Shown piece by piece: positions 4,930 to 5,973 of a stretch of DNA of 5,973 nt. Numbering within the stretch: position 1 is the first letter of the stretch; every line of letters begins with the position of its first letter. The translations under genes and the position numbers were made by a program. This stretch comes from Porphyrobacter sp. (GTDB lineage: Bacteria; Pseudomonadota; Alphaproteobacteria; Sphingomonadales; Sphingomonadaceae). Under the pieces are notes generated by a model, which saw nothing but the letters and a program-made list of their open reading frames with translations, searched no databases and had not been told where the DNA came from. The DNA lies in contig JAKFWB010000109.1 in the NCBI GenBank assembly GCA_021732945.1, forward strand, positions 1-5,973. The letters run 5' to 3'.

Positions 4930-5826
4930 ATGTCGCGGTTTCATGCGATGCAGGTGTTTGTCAAAGTGGCCGAGACCAGCGGCTTTGCTGAAGCGGCGCG
5001 GCAATTGAACATGAGCCCGCCTGCGGTGACCCGGGCGGTGGCCTCACTCGAAGACCAGATCGGCGCGCGGCTGTTCACCCGCACCACCCGGACGGTGAAG
5101 CTCACCGAAGCGGGCACCCGCTATTTCGATGATTGCCGCCGCATCCTCGCCGAGGTGGCCGAGGCCGAGGCGGCGGCAGGCGGATCATACGCCACGCCCA
5201 CCGGCGTCTTGACTGTGACCGCATCGGTGCTGTTCGGGCAGGATTACATCGCCCCGATCCTGACCGAGTATTGCGATCAGAACCCCGACGTGACTGTGCG
5301 GGCGCTGTTTGTCGACCGGGTCACCAATATGGTGGACGAGGGGATCGATGTCGGCATCCGCATCGGCGACCTTCCCGATTCCAGCTTCAGCGCGATCCGC
5401 GTCGGCGCGGTGCGCCGGGCGGTGTGCGGTGCGCCGAGCTATTTCGAACAGCACGGGGTGCCCAAGCATCCCTCCGAACTGACAAAGCATCAGATCATCG
5501 TCAGCACGACATCATGGGCTTCGCTCGACTGGCGCTTTGGCGGAGAGGGGAAGCCAGTGGTGCGCATTGCACCGCGGCTTGCGTTCAACACCTACGGCGC
5601 GGTGCTGAAGTCGGCCATGCTCGGTTGGGGCCTGGCGCGGCCACTGTCCTATCAGATCGGGCAGGCACTGATCGATGGCGACTTGCAGACGATCCTGTCT
5701 GAATTCGAAGAAGAGCCCCTGCCCGTCCATGTTATCCACCCCGAAGGGCGTAGAGCCTCGGCCAAGGTTCGGGCCTTTGTCGATCTGGCGGTGGACCGGC
5801 TGCGGGCTAACCGCTCGATCAATTAG
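4930..5826 (+). CDS. LysR-type transcriptional regulator
   Basis: This 298-residue protein has the standard LysR length. Residues 1-60 form the winged helix-turn-helix: MSRFHAMQVFVKVAE, then GFAEAARQLNMSPPAVTRAV as the helix-turn-helix at about 18-37, and LEDQIGARLFTRTTRTVKLTEAG as the wing. A linker helix runs to about 90. The effector-binding domain then begins at GVLTVTAS and includes GIDVGIRIGDLPDSS, a pattern of the CrgA-like subgroup. ATG 4930 is chosen because the family begins MSRFxxMxVF; a GTG at 4915 would add five residues. A G-run at about 4914-4920 may serve as Shine-Dalgarno. It is divergent from the GST operon and so is the likely ligand-responsive regulator of that operon and of itself. 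The ligand is unknown. Confidence 0.95.
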   Translation: MSRFHAMQVFVKVAETSGFAEAARQLNMSPPAVTRAVASLEDQIGARLFTRTTRTVKLTEAGTRYFDDCRRILAEVAEAEAAAGGSYATPTGVLTVTASVLFGQDYIAPILTEYCDQNPDVTVRALFVDRVTNMVDEGIDVGIRIGDLPDSSFSAIRVGAVRRAVCGAPSYFEQHGVPKHPSELTKHQIIVSTTSWASLDWRFGGEGKPVVRIAPRLAFNTYGAVLKSAMLGWGLARPLSYQIGQALIDGDLQTILSEFEEEPLPVHVIHPEGRRASAKVRAFVDLAVDRLRANRSIN

Positions 5827-5832
5827 GTTGCA

Positions 5833-5874
5833 CCGATTATCGGAACAATATCTTCCACTATTGCCTGATTATCG
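5833..5874. repeat. GATTATCG direct repeats and small dyads after lysR
   Basis: GATTATCG occurs at 5835-5842 and 5867-5874. The first copy sits in the palindrome CCGATTATCGG (5833-5843), and GGAA-N7-TTCC follows at 5842-5856. The stretch is AT-richer than its surroundings and lies between the lysR stop and the next gene, so it may hold that gene's promoter or operator. No T-tract terminator is seen. Confidence 0.3.
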
Positions 5875-5936
5875 CTGCGTTGTGACGAGCCTATCCCCAG
5901 CTCACCCCGATATTGGAGTCCGACTGGAGACGCTTC

Positions 5937-5973
5937 ATGCCTGAGCCCCTTCATGCCCGCGCCACCGCGCAGC
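5937..5973 (+). CDS. Start of a further gene, cut by the window end
   Basis: An ATG at 5937 is preceded by GGAG (5926-5929) with a 7-nt gap and opens the frame MPEPLHARATAQ to the edge. Twelve codons are too few to assign a family. The start is supported only by the well-placed ribosome-binding site and the open frame. It would read in the same direction as the LysR gene, 110 nt after its stop, and may have its own promoter. Confidence 0.45.
   Translation, partial: MPEPLHARATAQ

Overview
The window is GC-rich DNA with short intergenic gaps. The look of the proteins suggests an alphaproteobacterium, perhaps a sphingomonad or Erythrobacter-like organism. That is an impression from codon use and protein style, not a database result.

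Layout. Positions 1-193 hold the right end of an IS5-family insertion sequence, which runs off the left edge of the window. A weak C-terminal gene remnant follows (198-338). On the minus strand, 371-660 holds a 25-residue ORF coupled through a TGATG overlap to a 70-residue two-helix membrane protein. Positions 763-852 contain a non-coding array of inverted and direct GNAATG half-sites at 13-bp spacing. The array lies upstream of a small plus-strand exported protein (927-1193).

From 4766 down to about 1191 runs a four-gene minus-strand operon. It encodes a glutathione S-transferase, a large PNPOx/FAD/NAD/[2Fe-2S] oxidoreductase, a DUF1348 (NTF2/SnoaL-like) protein and a small thioredoxin. The operon is divergent from a LysR-type regulator (4930-5826), and the 163-bp gap between them is dense in TCAG/CTGA dyads. 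The first 12 codons of another gene start at 5937.

How it fits together. The divergent LysR gene is the natural candidate regulator of the operon. The enzymes look like a redox or detoxification module: a GSH-using enzyme, a flavin/iron-sulfur electron-transfer protein, a small alpha+beta-barrel protein and a thioredoxin. The substrate cannot be told from the sequence.

The operon carries visible damage. The oxidoreductase has an in-frame TAA exactly between its FAD and NAD domains. The thioredoxin has a one-base frameshift, and CGPG replaces its CGPC. GST and DUF1348 look intact. Either the operon is decaying or the sequence has errors. No tRNA, rRNA or CRISPR array was seen.
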